From: Sinomonas cellulolyticus
Lineage (GTDB): Bacteria; Actinomycetota; Actinomycetes; Actinomycetales; Micrococcaceae
Assembly: GCF_014656475.1 (NCBI RefSeq)
Contig: NZ_BNCM01000003.1
Location: forward strand, 248,001 to 312,000
DNA: 64,000 nucleotides
Direction: 5' to 3'
Below are positions 29,446 to 38,001 of the stretch, piece by piece; the stretch's first letter is position 1; every line of letters starts with the position of its first letter. Position numbers and translations under genes: made by a program. The notes beneath the pieces are model-generated. The model was not told the DNA's origin, did not search any database, and saw nothing but the letters and a program-made list of their open reading frames with translations.

Positions 29446-29649
29446 TCAGAGCACGAAGGCGAACACGAGGCCGAGGATCGCGAGCGCCTCGGTGAGTGCG
29501 AGGCCGAGGAACGCGATGGGCTGGAGCACACGCTGCGCCTCAGGCTGGCGGGCCACGCCGTTGATGTAGGCCGCGAAGACGAGACCCACGCCGATGGCAC
29601 CGCCGATGGCGGAGAGACCGTAGCCGACGAGGTTGAGGTTGCCGGTCAT
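29446..29649 (-). CDS. atpE: F1Fo ATP synthase subunit c
   Basis: 67-residue hairpin of two membrane helices that forms the proton-driven c-ring. Loop ARQPEAQ (33-39) is the RQP contact with F1; the proton-carrying residue is E54 in LALTEALAI. No sodium-type ligand set (Q in helix 1, ES/ET pair) is seen, so a proton ring is expected. Confidence 0.98.
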   Translation of the reverse strand: MTGNLNLVGYGLSAIGGAIGVGLVFAAYINGVARQPEAQRVLQPIAFLGLALTEALAILGLVFAFVL

Positions 29650-29732
29650 TGTATTCCTTTCAGGTTGCCCAGGCGGGCAGTTTTCGTGTTCGGTTCATCC
29701 CCGGGAGGGGAATTCTTAGGTGGACGGAAGTC

Positions 29733-30533
29733 TCAGTGGGCGTCCGCGTGGAGCGCACCCTGGATGTAGATCGCGGTGAGCAGGGTGAAGACGTAGGCCT
29801 GGAGCACCATGATCAGGGCCTCGAGCATGTACATGGCCGTGGCACCCGCGAGGACGAGGATCGAGGTGCCCTTGAGGAGCACGCTCTCCTGGGCGATGAG
29901 GAATGCGATGCCCGAGCCGGCCAGCGCCACCACGAGGTGGCCGGCGAGCATGGTCGCGAAGAGACGGAGGCTGTGCGTCATCGGGCGGACGATGAAGTTC
30001 GAGATGATCTCGATCGGCACGACGATCGGCATGATGAACCACGGCACCCCGGCCGGGACGACCGTGAGCTTGAGGAAGCGCGGGCCGAACTTCCGCAGGC
30101 CGACCCCGATCCAGATCACGTACACGAGCCCTGCGAGGAAGTACGCGCCGCCGACATGGGACATGGTCGGCAGCTGGAAGAACGGGATGGCACCGTAGAT
30201 GTTGTTCACGAGGATGAAGAAGAAGAGCGCGAACAGCAGGGGCACGAACTTCATGAAGTCGCGGCCGCCGATGATGTCCTTGCCGATCGAGTTGCGGACG
30301 AACCCGTAGAGGAACTCGCCGGCGAACTGGAGCTTGCCCGGGACGAGCTGGCCCTTGCGCGACGCCGCAACGAAGAACCAGGCGATGAAGACGACGGACA
30401 GCAGGACCATCAGCATCTGCTTCGAGAAGCCTTCACCGGCGCCCCACGGGATGATCGCCGGGAGGTGCATGTCCTCGAGGGTGGGTGGGGTGAAGGCGCC
30501 GGAGTCTCCGGCCGGAAGCGTGAGCGGGGTCAA
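29733..30533 (-). CDS. atpB: F1Fo ATP synthase subunit a (TTG start)
   Basis: Proton-channel stator subunit, 266 residues with five to six helices. The essential arginine is R190 in MTHSLRLFATMLAGH; the late helix ends VLQAYVFTLLTAIYI. No ATG or GTG suits the conserved N-terminus. TTG at 30533 follows AGAGAGG at 7-nt spacing and gives MTPLTLPAGDSGAFTPP; the longer in-frame reading into the upstream gene is Arg-rich and not conserved. Confidence 0.95.
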   Translation of the reverse strand: MTPLTLPAGDSGAFTPPTLEDMHLPAIIPWGAGEGFSKQMLMVLLSVVFIAWFFVAASRKGQLVPGKLQFAGEFLYGFVRNSIGKDIIGGRDFMKFVPLLFALFFFILVNNIYGAIPFFQLPTMSHVGGAYFLAGLVYVIWIGVGLRKFGPRFLKLTVVPAGVPWFIMPIVVPIEIISNFIVRPMTHSLRLFATMLAGHLVVALAGSGIAFLIAQESVLLKGTSILVLAGATAMYMLEALIMVLQAYVFTLLTAIYIQGALHADAH

Positions 30534-30621
30534 CGCGATTCCTCTCTGCAGTGTCCATCGTCGGGCAGATGCTGGGGCGAGTAGCTTTCGACCCCCACAT
30601 GTGAAATTTTCGGGTGCTCCA

Positions 30622-30912
30622 TCAGCGGCGGTCCCTCTCGGCGTCGTCGCCTGGATGCGAAGTCTTCTGCGGGCCCGTCCGGTGCGTGAAGAGCCCATGC
30701 TTCATGGTCAGGTAGATGCCGCCGGCAATCCCCACCAGAGCGCCGGCGAGCACGAGCCAGCGCGTTTTCAGGAGATTGTCCAGCCCCCACCCTATCAAAC
30801 TCCAGACAACGATCCCGCCAATCACGTAGCTGAAGACGGCCATCCCGGAGTTGTAGCCGCCGTCACCCTCGGGCTGGGGTGCGGGACGGCGGGGGGACGT
30901 GTTCTCAGGCAT
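30622..30912 (-). CDS. AtpZ/AtpI-like small membrane protein
   Basis: 96 residues with two membrane helices (AVFSYVIGGIVVWSLIGWGL and WLVLAGALVGIAGGIYLTM) and a hydrophilic tail. It resembles the F0F1 assembly-factor group encoded ahead of atpB. Its ATG overlaps the stop of the preceding gene by 8 bp, so the two are coupled. A role in c-ring assembly or Mg2+ supply is inferred from position. Confidence 0.8.
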   Translation of the reverse strand: MPENTSPRRPAPQPEGDGGYNSGMAVFSYVIGGIVVWSLIGWGLDNLLKTRWLVLAGALVGIAGGIYLTMKHGLFTHRTGPQKTSHPGDDAERDRR

Positions 30913-31384
30913 GCGGGCCCTCCTTCTCGGCCGGCGCGTCGTCGAAGATCTGGAGACGGAGCCGGCTGAAGGCGAACAGCTCGACAGCCTGCCAGACCAC
31001 CACGGTGACAATGCCGGATGCTCCGAACCACGGTCCCACAATCCCCGCGGGCCTGCCGAGCCACAGCAGCAGCGCGGCGAAGCCGACGATCTTCAGGACG
31101 TAGACGACGGCGAAGACGCCGATCGCGCCCGACGGATTGCGGCGGCCTGCGAAGTGGCCCGCGATCAGGCTGAGGGCGAAGAACGCGACCACGATGGCCG
31201 CGGCGAACAGCGAACTCCCTGCGGCGGGCGCGCCCGAGACGATGAGTCCCGCTCCGGACAGGACCACCGCAGCCGCTGCCGCGGCGGTCGAGCATTTCCA
31301 CGCGAGGGAGAGCCACGGCGTGCCGCCCTGACCGGAACCGCCGACGCCGGAAGACCCTTGGGGGCCGTGCGTCACAGGGTTCAT
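30905..31384 (-). CDS. atpI: ATP synthase protein I-like membrane protein
   Basis: 159 residues with four membrane helices (the first near AAAAAAVVLSGAGLIVSG, the last near GIVTVVVWQAVELFAFS), a Gly-rich N-terminus and a charged tail. Position and topology match the variable AtpI placed at the head of actinobacterial atp operons; sequence conservation in this family is low, so the name rests on context. First gene of the atp operon. Confidence 0.75.
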   Translation of the reverse strand: MNPVTHGPQGSSGVGGSGQGGTPWLSLAWKCSTAAAAAAVVLSGAGLIVSGAPAAGSSLFAAAIVVAFFALSLIAGHFAGRRNPSGAIGVFAVVYVLKIVGFAALLLWLGRPAGIVGPWFGASGIVTVVVWQAVELFAFSRLRLQIFDDAPAEKEGPHA

Positions 31385-31444
31385 GTCATGCCAATTCGTC
31401 AGTCTCCTGCTATCAGGAGGCCGGTCGGGAGGGGGTGCGGTTCT

Positions 31445-31450
31445 ATTCTA
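31445..31450 (-). promoter_or_regulatory. putative -10 hexamer of the atp operon
   Basis: TAGAAT on the minus strand, about 60 nt before atpI in the 111-bp gap behind the wecA-like gene. No convincing -35 accompanies it. Confidence 0.4.
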
Positions 31451-31495
31451 CACGGCATAGAAGACGGGCCCGACGACGCGCGGGTGCCGGCCGCT

Positions 31496-33031
31496 TCAGG
31501 CGCGCCGCCGCGCCGTCGACCGCCAGCGCTGGGCCACGCCCCGCCACTGCGACGCCGCCACCGCTGCCTGCGCGAGCACCCAGACGCCCGCGCACACCAC
31601 CAGCACCGTCCAGAACCACGGCTCGGCCGTCCAGGGGTTGCGGCTGACGGCGAGGAGCACGACCGCGAAGGCGATGACCTTCATCAGCACGTCGGCGACG
31701 AGCGTGCGGCGGCCGAACGGAAGGGACGGCGCCGCGAAGTGCAGGATGAGCACGGACAGCCCGCAGCACGCGATGACGACGGCGAGCCCGAGGAAGGTCG
31801 GATAGACCATCGGTACTCCGCCCGAGGCGATCCCGGCGAAGCCGAGCCCGGTGCTCGCTGCCGCCGACGCAGCGAAGGGCAGGGTGAACCGCCGGAGCCA
31901 GGCACTCGGTCGCATCCACGCTGGCCGGCTCTGGGCGGCCCCCACCGTGTCGCGGGCCCAGGGGTGAAGCGTGAGGAAGGCCAGCGCGGGCAGGACGATG
32001 GCATTCGCGACCGTGAGCGGCGCCCAGGGCACGAAGGCGTAGGCGACTCCGCCGAACGCGACGAACGTGGTCCACAGGTACATCACCGCGACGGCCTGCC
32101 GGTGGGTGTAGCCGAGGTCGAGGAGCTTGTGGTGCATGTGGCCACGGTCCGCCGAGAACGGCGAGCGTCCGCTCGCGGTGCGCCGCAGGACGGCCAGGAC
32201 GAGGTCGAGGAAGGGAAGCACGAGCACCACGATCGGCAGGACCACCGGGATGAACGTGGGGATGCCCTCGGCTCGGTCGTACAGGCCCGAGGCGACCTGC
32301 CCCGTCGCGACCACGGCCCCCGTGGCCATCAGCAGGCCCAGGAGCATGGACCCGGAGTCCCCCATGAAGATCTTGGCGGGGTGGGCGTTGTGCGGCAGGA
32401 ACCCGAGGCAGATGCCGACCAGGAGCGCCATGAGCAGGGTCGCCAGGTCCGTGTAGTTGGGCAGCACGGCATTGCGGTGGACCCAGTACGCGGTCAGGAA
32501 GAACGCCACGCCCCCGATCGCCGCGACGCCCGCGGCAAGGCCGTCCAGGCCGTCGACGAAGTTGATCGCGTTGACCGTGAGCACGATGACGAACACGGTC
32601 AGGCCGATCTGGAGCCAGGGCGGGTCCAGGGGGATCGAACCCAAGGGCAGGAACGTCATGCGCGGTCCCCACACGGCAACCACCATGGCGGCGGCGATCT
32701 GGCCCACGAGCTTGACCCAGCTGTTCAGGTCCACCACGTCGTCGACAGCCCCCACCGCGACGATCAGCGCCGCGCCCCCGAGGACGGCCCACGGCTGTGC
32801 CGTGTCCATGAAGATCTGGCGCACCCACAGCGTCTGCGAGGCGGCCCAGAACGCGACGGCGAATCCTGCGAGCATGGCGAGGCCGCCGAGCCTCGGCACC
32901 GTGCGCGTGTGGACGTCACGCTCCCGCACGGGAGAGACGATGCCCCAGCGGAGCGCGAGGACGCGGACGACCCCCGTCAAGGCGTAGGTGACGACCGCAG
33001 CCAGCATCGCTATGAGGACATAGAGGAACAT
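31496..33031 (-). CDS. wecA: polyprenyl-phosphate GlcNAc-1-phosphate transferase (WecA/TagO/MraY family)
   Basis: Transfers a sugar-1-phosphate from a UDP-sugar to undecaprenyl/decaprenyl phosphate, the first step of cell-wall polysaccharide assembly. 511 residues with about 11 helices. Cytoplasmic motifs: AVDDVVDLNSWVKL (95-108), NFVDGLDG (157-164), MGDSGS (223-228) and the HxHH motif HMHHKL (298-303). A C-terminal extension of about 130 residues with four more helices follows (PSAWLRRFTLPFAASAAAS onward), longer than E. coli WecA. The upstream glycosyltransferase ends 3 bp before it. Confidence 0.9.
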   Translation of the reverse strand: MFLYVLIAMLAAVVTYALTGVVRVLALRWGIVSPVRERDVHTRTVPRLGGLAMLAGFAVAFWAASQTLWVRQIFMDTAQPWAVLGGAALIVAVGAVDDVVDLNSWVKLVGQIAAAMVVAVWGPRMTFLPLGSIPLDPPWLQIGLTVFVIVLTVNAINFVDGLDGLAAGVAAIGGVAFFLTAYWVHRNAVLPNYTDLATLLMALLVGICLGFLPHNAHPAKIFMGDSGSMLLGLLMATGAVVATGQVASGLYDRAEGIPTFIPVVLPIVVLVLPFLDLVLAVLRRTASGRSPFSADRGHMHHKLLDLGYTHRQAVAVMYLWTTFVAFGGVAYAFVPWAPLTVANAIVLPALAFLTLHPWARDTVGAAQSRPAWMRPSAWLRRFTLPFAASAAASTGLGFAGIASGGVPMVYPTFLGLAVVIACCGLSVLILHFAAPSLPFGRRTLVADVLMKVIAFAVVLLAVSRNPWTAEPWFWTVLVVCAGVWVLAQAAVAASQWRGVAQRWRSTARRRA

Positions 33032-33034
33032 GCG

Positions 33035-34966
33035 TCAGCCGACGGTCTCTCCGCGGGCTGCGGGGGCCGCTCCGGCCCCAGGCTGCGCCGGCTGCTCGGT
33101 GAATGCCTTGCGGTAGCTGCGCTTGCGCAGCTGGGTCGGCACGAGCCGGTATGCGCCGCGGACGAGGACGTTGCGGGCGAACGTGGCGGGACCGACATAT
33201 CCGGCGTCGAGCAGTCGGCGCTGGAGGCGCAGCTCGGCCTCGAGCATGCGGATCCCGCCACGGCGCGAGTAGGCGCCGTCGCTGACCCGGTACAGCACGA
33301 GCGCCTCGGGGACATTCGCCCCACGGCTGCCGCTGTTGAGCATGCGGGCCCAGAGCCAGTAGTCCTCCATGCCCTCGGCGCCCGCGTAGCCGCCGGCGGC
33401 CCGTACCGCCGTGGCCCTGTACATGACGCTCGGGTGGTTGAACGGAGTGCGCAGGCCCAGCTGCGCCATGACCTCGCGATGCGAGACGGGGACCGGCCGG
33501 CTGGCCAGGGGCAGCGACTCGTCGTCGCCGATCTCGGCGATCGCCGAGCCGACAATGTCGTACCCCTGCGACAGGAGCGCCAGCTGCCGCTCGAAGCGCT
33601 CCGGCAGGGCGACGTCGTCCGCGTCCATGCGCGCCACAATCTCGTGGCGGCAGTGCGCGAGTCCCGTGTCGAGCGCCTCGGCGAGCCCCACGCCGCTGGG
33701 GAGCCGGAGCACGACGGCGGGGTGCTCGGCGGAGCTCTCGGCCTCCGTGATCACGCGCTCGATCTCCGTCCCGACCGGGCCGTCGCGGACGATCACGAGT
33801 TCGTCAGGTGCCACAGTCTGGTCGACGGTCACGGACTGGATCGCTCGGCGGACGCGCTCCGCCGCGTCTCCCGCGTAGACGGGCAGCAGGACTGAGAAGG
33901 GCGGGTGGCCCGGGTCGGAGTCTGTCGGGCCGGGCACGGGCTTGACCGCACGTGAGGCCGTCGGACGGGGCTGGAGCGCGTCTGCCGGGAGTCCGCCCGC
34001 GCCGGCCAGGACCTCACGCGTGGGACGCGGGGGGTGGTCCACCGCCTCGCGCAGCCCCGCGAGCCCCGCGCGGAGCACGACCTGAGGCCGTGGGCTTCCG
34101 AGCACCATGCGGCCCCAGCGGCGCACCGTCGAGGCGCCGTAGAGGGCCTTCTCGGCCGGAGCGAGTGCCGGCGACCGGAAGAATGTCCAGACCTTGTTGC
34201 GCACCTCGAAGCGGAACCGCTCCCCCACGTCGACCGTGAACGAGTCGAAGATCCTCGTGTGGTGCTCCACCACGGAGTCGAGGCTCGCGAGCGCCAACCG
34301 GCGACGCCCGAGGCGCATGGTGAACTCGAAGTCGTCGTTCCACAGGAAGTAGTCGGCAACGGGCAGGCCCTGGGCGCGCACGGCGTCCGCGTCGACGAAC
34401 AGCGAGACGAAGGAGGCAGACCGGATCACCCGTGCGTGATGGGCGGCAGCGAACGCGCGGTCCTCGTCCGTCGCGTCCCAGCGGTCGCGCATCGTGTTCA
34501 TCGGATGGTCCCGGCCGTCGGTCCAGACGACGCGGCTGGCGATGAACGCCGGGCGGTCGGTCGCAGGGTAGGCGCTCCAGAGGCGCACCGCCGCGGCGAG
34601 GGTTCCGCGCTGGGCCACGGTGTCGTCGTCCATGACCCAGAGGAGGTCGGGGCTGTGGTGCGCGAGTGCCGCCGCCATCCCGGCAGCGAAGCCGCCTGCG
34701 CCGCCTGTGTTGGCGCCGAGCCGCACGAGCTCGTAGTCGAACGGGAACTCGAGCCCGGCGAGGTACTCGGCTGAGCCGTCGGTGGAGGCGTTGTCGACCA
34801 CGACCAGCGCCTCCGGCAGCCGCTCCCCCGCCGCGAGAGCCTCGAGCGAACGGGCGAGGAGCTCACGGCGGTTGTAGCTGACAACGACGGCGACGACGCG
34901 GGGCCTGTCCGCCGTCGCCGCGGCGTCGGCGCCCGCGCCGGTACCGCCGGGGGGAAGTGTGCTCAT
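33035..34966 (-). CDS. tandem two-domain family 2 glycosyltransferase
   Basis: 643 residues with two complete GT-A folds. Domain 1 (23-310): VVAVVVSYNRRE, VVVDNASTDGS, the metal motif DDD (113-115), and WNDDFEF followed by VEHH, the pattern of GlfT/rhamnosyl-type transferases. Domain 2 (357-640): FSVLLPVYAGD, VIVRDGP, ARMDADD (446-451) and the acceptor motif EDYWLWARM. A Pro-rich linker joins them. It probably adds two sugars to the lipid carrier made by the WecA-like enzyme encoded 3 bp downstream (inference). The ATG follows AGAGG; a TAGGGT -10 lies at 35010-35015. Confidence 0.85.
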   Translation of the reverse strand: MSTLPPGGTGAGADAAATADRPRVVAVVVSYNRRELLARSLEALAAGERLPEALVVVDNASTDGSAEYLAGLEFPFDYELVRLGANTGGAGGFAAGMAAALAHHSPDLLWVMDDDTVAQRGTLAAAVRLWSAYPATDRPAFIASRVVWTDGRDHPMNTMRDRWDATDEDRAFAAAHHARVIRSASFVSLFVDADAVRAQGLPVADYFLWNDDFEFTMRLGRRRLALASLDSVVEHHTRIFDSFTVDVGERFRFEVRNKVWTFFRSPALAPAEKALYGASTVRRWGRMVLGSPRPQVVLRAGLAGLREAVDHPPRPTREVLAGAGGLPADALQPRPTASRAVKPVPGPTDSDPGHPPFSVLLPVYAGDAAERVRRAIQSVTVDQTVAPDELVIVRDGPVGTEIERVITEAESSAEHPAVVLRLPSGVGLAEALDTGLAHCRHEIVARMDADDVALPERFERQLALLSQGYDIVGSAIAEIGDDESLPLASRPVPVSHREVMAQLGLRTPFNHPSVMYRATAVRAAGGYAGAEGMEDYWLWARMLNSGSRGANVPEALVLYRVSDGAYSRRGGIRMLEAELRLQRRLLDAGYVGPATFARNVLVRGAYRLVPTQLRKRSYRKAFTEQPAQPGAGAAPAARGETVG

Positions 34967-35009
34967 GCTGGAGGCGACCTCTGGGGAAGGAATCTGGGGT
35001 GGCAGTACG

Positions 35010-35015
35010 ACCCTA
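35010..35015 (-). promoter_or_regulatory. putative -10 hexamer of the glycosyltransferase-wecA pair
   Basis: TAGGGT on the minus strand, leaving a leader of about 38 nt with AGAGG before the ATG at 34966. Confidence 0.35.
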
Positions 35016-35034
35016 CCGAATGGCAGGAGGCGGA

Positions 35035-35790
35035 CTAGGCGTTCGGTGCGGTGTCGCCAGCGGGCGCCTCCGGCTCCTCGGATGTCTCGGGCTCCTCGGA
35101 TGTCTCGGGCTCCTCGCCCAGGCCCAGCACGTCCGGGACCACCTCGCGGAGGGCCTCGAGGCTCAGCGCGCCCTGGCGCACCACGCGCAGCCGATCGGCC
35201 GTGCAGTCCACGATGGTGGACGGGAGCCCGGCCGCTCCCCCCGGTCCTGAGCCGTTGACCGGCCGGAACCCCTCCTCGAGGTACACCTCGACGCTCTCGG
35301 CAAGCTGCTCGCGGGCCTCGGAGGCCGTCTGGGCAGCGGCATGGCCGGTGCGGTTGGCGCTCGATACGGCGAGCGGCCCCGTGATGGTGAGGAGGGCCTG
35401 CGCGAGCTCGTCGTCGGGGATGCGCAGCGCCACGGTGCCTTTCGTCTCCCCCAGATCCCACGTGAGCGACGGCTGCGCGTGCAGGATGAGCGTGAGGGGG
35501 CCGGGCCAGAACTTCTCGGCCAAGGCCCTTCCGGCGGCGGGGACCTCGGTGGCGAGGCCGTCCATGGTCTGCAGGCGCGGGATGAGGACGGGCGGCGGCA
35601 TGGACCTGCCGCGGCCCTTCGCGGCCAGGAGCGTGGCGACTGCCTGCGCCGAGAAGGCGTCCGCGGCGATGCCATAGACCGTGTCGGTGGGCATCACGAC
35701 GCACTGCTTCTGGGCGATCGCGCGCTGGGCGTGGGCGAGGCCTTCGGCGCGCTGTTCAGGGTCGGTGCAGTTGTAGGTCGCGGTTGTCAC
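35035..35790 (-). CDS. tsaC: L-threonylcarbamoyladenylate synthase
   Basis: Makes threonylcarbamoyl-AMP from threonine, bicarbonate and ATP for the t6A37 modification of ANN-decoding tRNAs. The YrdC fold covers about residues 10-205, with CVVMPTDTVYGIA near the N-terminus and SSANRTGHAA in the middle. The C-terminal 30 residues are an acidic EEPETS repeat tail encoded by an 18-bp tandem repeat, without a Sua5 domain. GTG at 35790 is chosen because an AAGAAT -10 ends 7 nt upstream; ATG at 35799 would overlap that hexamer. Confidence 0.92.
   Translation of the reverse strand: MTTATYNCTDPEQRAEGLAHAQRAIAQKQCVVMPTDTVYGIAADAFSAQAVATLLAAKGRGRSMPPPVLIPRLQTMDGLATEVPAAGRALAEKFWPGPLTLILHAQPSLTWDLGETKGTVALRIPDDELAQALLTITGPLAVSSANRTGHAAAQTASEAREQLAESVEVYLEEGFRPVNGSGPGGAAGLPSTIVDCTADRLRVVRQGALSLEALREVVPDVLGLGEEPETSEEPETSEEPEAPAGDTAPNA
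35072..35116. repeat. 18-bp in-frame tandem repeat, 2.5 copies
   Basis: Units at 35072-35089 and 35090-35107 plus a partial copy to 35116, identical. On the minus strand they encode the EEPETS tail of TsaC. Confidence 0.9.
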
Positions 35791-35797
35791 GGCCTCC

Positions 35798-35803
35798 ATT
35801 CTT
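35798..35803 (-). promoter_or_regulatory. -10 hexamer of tsaC
   Basis: AAGAAT on the minus strand, 7 nt before the GTG at 35790. GGAGGCC fills the gap, so a Shine-Dalgarno is an alternative reading. Confidence 0.35.
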
Positions 35804-35844
35804 CCACGCGCGGCGTGGTCGGCCGGCCAGCGGGGGCCCGTCGG

Positions 35845-36834
35845 TCAGGCCCGGACGGCGCTCGTGGCGCGTGGGAGGCCGTTGAGGTCCCGATGGGAAC
35901 GGACTCTGGACCATGCTGGGTCCGCAGACAGCAGCTGGGCGATCCGCTCGGCCTGGACTTCGGCGTGCTCCATGACGAAGAAGCCGCCACGGTGCAGGAG
36001 GCGGGCGGCGCGGGCCGCCGCCGCCAGGGGGAGCTCGAGGCCGCCCTCGGCTCCGCCGTACAGCGCCATCTCGGGGTCGTGCAGGGCCGCCTCGGGTTCC
36101 CGCGGGACCATGCCCGGCGGAATGTACGGAGGGTTCGAGACGACGACGTCGACCGTCCCCTCGAGCTCGGGGAACGCCGTGCGGAGGTCACCGAGGACGA
36201 GGTGCACGCGACCGCCGACCTCCGGCAGCGCGACGTTGCGCGACGCCCACGCGTGCGCGAGTTCGGAGAGCTCCACGGCGTGCACGACGGCGCCGGGCAC
36301 CTCGTGCGCGATCGACGCCGCGATCGCTCCTGAGCCGGTCCCGAGGTCGACGACGACCGGCCGGGCGCGCGGGGCGCGATCGGCGGACGGCGCGCCGGCG
36401 CCGTCGTGCGCCGCCTGCGGGAGGTGCGCCGCGTGCGGGAAGTGCTCGGCGATCCAGTCGAGCGCAATCTGGACCACGCCCTCCGTCTCGGGTCTGGGCA
36501 CGAACACCCCGGGGCCCACGGCCAGGGCGAGGTGGCGGAAGTGGGCGGTGCCCGTGAGGTGCTGCAGCGGGACGCGGCGGGCCCGCTCGGAGACGAGCTC
36601 CCAGAACTCCGCCACGACGGGCTCCGGAACGCACGAGCCGGCCATGGCGAGGGCCCGGAGGCGGCCGAGTCCGCCGTCGCCGAGGGGGTTCCTGGGGCTC
36701 CGGGCGAGCACGTGCTCGGCGAGGATCTCCGCGTCCACGCGGGGGCTCGGGCATCCGGCCTCGGCGAGGAGTGCGGCGGCGCGGCGCACGAGTGCGCCCA
36801 GGTCCTCTGACCCGGGACCGTCCCGGTCGGTCAC
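35845..36834 (-). CDS. prmC: release factor glutamine methyltransferase
   Basis: Methylates the glutamine of the GGQ motif in RF1 and RF2. 329 residues: a helical N-terminal domain, PRPETE (113-118), the SAM-binding DLGTGSGA (163-170) and the catalytic NPPY (234-237). An Ala/Pro-rich insert lies at about 133-158, so the protein is some 40 residues longer than E. coli PrmC. Its ATG overlaps the prfA stop by 4 bp, coupling it to its own substrate. Confidence 0.96.
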   Translation of the reverse strand: MTDRDGPGSEDLGALVRRAAALLAEAGCPSPRVDAEILAEHVLARSPRNPLGDGGLGRLRALAMAGSCVPEPVVAEFWELVSERARRVPLQHLTGTAHFRHLALAVGPGVFVPRPETEGVVQIALDWIAEHFPHAAHLPQAAHDGAGAPSADRAPRARPVVVDLGTGSGAIAASIAHEVPGAVVHAVELSELAHAWASRNVALPEVGGRVHLVLGDLRTAFPELEGTVDVVVSNPPYIPPGMVPREPEAALHDPEMALYGGAEGGLELPLAAAARAARLLHRGGFFVMEHAEVQAERIAQLLSADPAWSRVRSHRDLNGLPRATSAVRA

Positions 36835-37904
36835 TCGCCGAGCGCCTCGAGGCGGTGCTGCTCGTCCATGTCGATGCAGGACTGGATGACCGGGCCCAGG
36901 TCGCCGTCCATCACGGCGTCCAGGTTGTACGCCTTGTATCCGGTGCGGTGGTCGGCGATCCGGTTCTCGGGGTAGTTGTACGTGCGGATGCGCTCCGAGC
37001 GGTCCATCGTGCGCACCTGGGACTTGCGGGCCTCGGCGTTCTCGGCGTCGATCTGCTCCTGCTGGTGCGCGAGGAGGCGCGAGCGGAGCACGCGCATGGC
37101 CGCCTCACGGTTCTGCAGCTGCGACTTCTCGTTCTGCATGGCCACGACGATGCCCGTGGGGAGGTGGGTGATGCGCACGGCCGAGTCCGTCGTGTTGACG
37201 CTCTGGCCGCCGGGGCCGGAGGAGCGGTAGACGTCGATCTTGAGGTCGTTGGCGCCGATCTCGATCTCCTCGGGCTCATCGACCTCGGGGAAGACGAGCA
37301 CGCCCGCCGCGGAAGTGTGGATGCGGCCCTGCGACTCCGTCACGGGCACGCGCTGGACGCGGTGCACGCCTCCCTCGTACTTCAGGTGCGCGAACACCCC
37401 CTCCGCCGGGTCGTTGGACGAGCCCTTGACGGCGATCTGGATGTCCTTGTACCCGCCGAGATCCGACTCGGTGGAGGAGAGCACCTCGGTCTTCCAGCCC
37501 TTCGACTCCGCGTACCGCGTGTACATGCGCGTCAGGTCCGCGGCGAACAGCGCGGCCTCGTCGCCGCCCTCGCCGCCCTTGACCTCGAGGATCACGTTGC
37601 GGGCGTCGTTGGGGTCACGCGGGATGAGGAGGCGGCGCAGCTTCTCCTGCGCCGCCTCGTGCGTTGCCTCGAGGTCCGGCACCTCGGCGGCGAAGTCAGG
37701 ATCCTCCGCGGCCATCTCCCTGGCGGCGTCGAGATCGTCGCCGAGCTGCTTCCAGCGGTTGTAGGCCTCGACGATGCCGTTGAGCTCCGCGGAGCGCCGG
37801 CCGAGCTTCCGCGCGAGCGCCTGGTCCTGGTAGACCGCGGGGTCGCTGAGGCGCTTCTGGAGCTCGGCGTGCTCGTCCAGAAGCCCGTGCACGGACTCGA
37901 ACAT
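36831..37904 (-). CDS. prfA: peptide chain release factor 1
   Basis: Recognises UAA and UAG and triggers peptidyl-tRNA hydrolysis. 357 residues with the tripeptide anticodon PVT (187-189) and the catalytic GGQ (232-234) in [18 protein letters not shown] at 37904 ([12 protein letters not shown]) is the family start and follows AAAGG; the in-frame ATG 45 bp upstream adds a Pro-rich tail and is rejected. It follows rho behind a strong hairpin and so probably has its own promoter. Confidence 0.97.
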   Translation of the reverse strand: MFESVHGLLDEHAELQKRLSDPAVYQDQALARKLGRRSAELNGIVEAYNRWKQLGDDLDAAREMAAEDPDFAAEVPDLEATHEAAQEKLRRLLIPRDPNDARNVILEVKGGEGGDEAALFAADLTRMYTRYAESKGWKTEVLSSTESDLGGYKDIQIAVKGSSNDPAEGVFAHLKYEGGVHRVQRVPVTESQGRIHTSAAGVLVFPEVDEPEEIEIGANDLKIDVYRSSGPGGQSVNTTDSAVRITHLPTGIVVAMQNEKSQLQNREAAMRVLRSRLLAHQQEQIDAENAEARKSQVRTMDRSERIRTYNYPENRIADHRTGYKAYNLDAVMDGDLGPVIQSCIDMDEQHRLEALGE

Positions 37905-37952
37905 GTCTGGGGGCCTTTCGAAGGGGTGGGAGGGAGAGGGATGCAGCACGAC

Positions 37953-37994
37953 GACGGCGGCCGGCGCCCGTGGTCACGGGCGCCGGCCGCCGTC
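37953..37994 (-). terminator. 20-bp perfect hairpin behind rho
   Basis: gacggcggccggcgcccgtg at 37953-37972 pairs with 37975-37994 with only GT between the arms (effectively an 18-bp stem with a 6-nt loop). It starts 8 bp past the rho stop. No T-run follows. Confidence 0.7.
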
Positions 37995-38001
37995 TGGGGC
38001 G

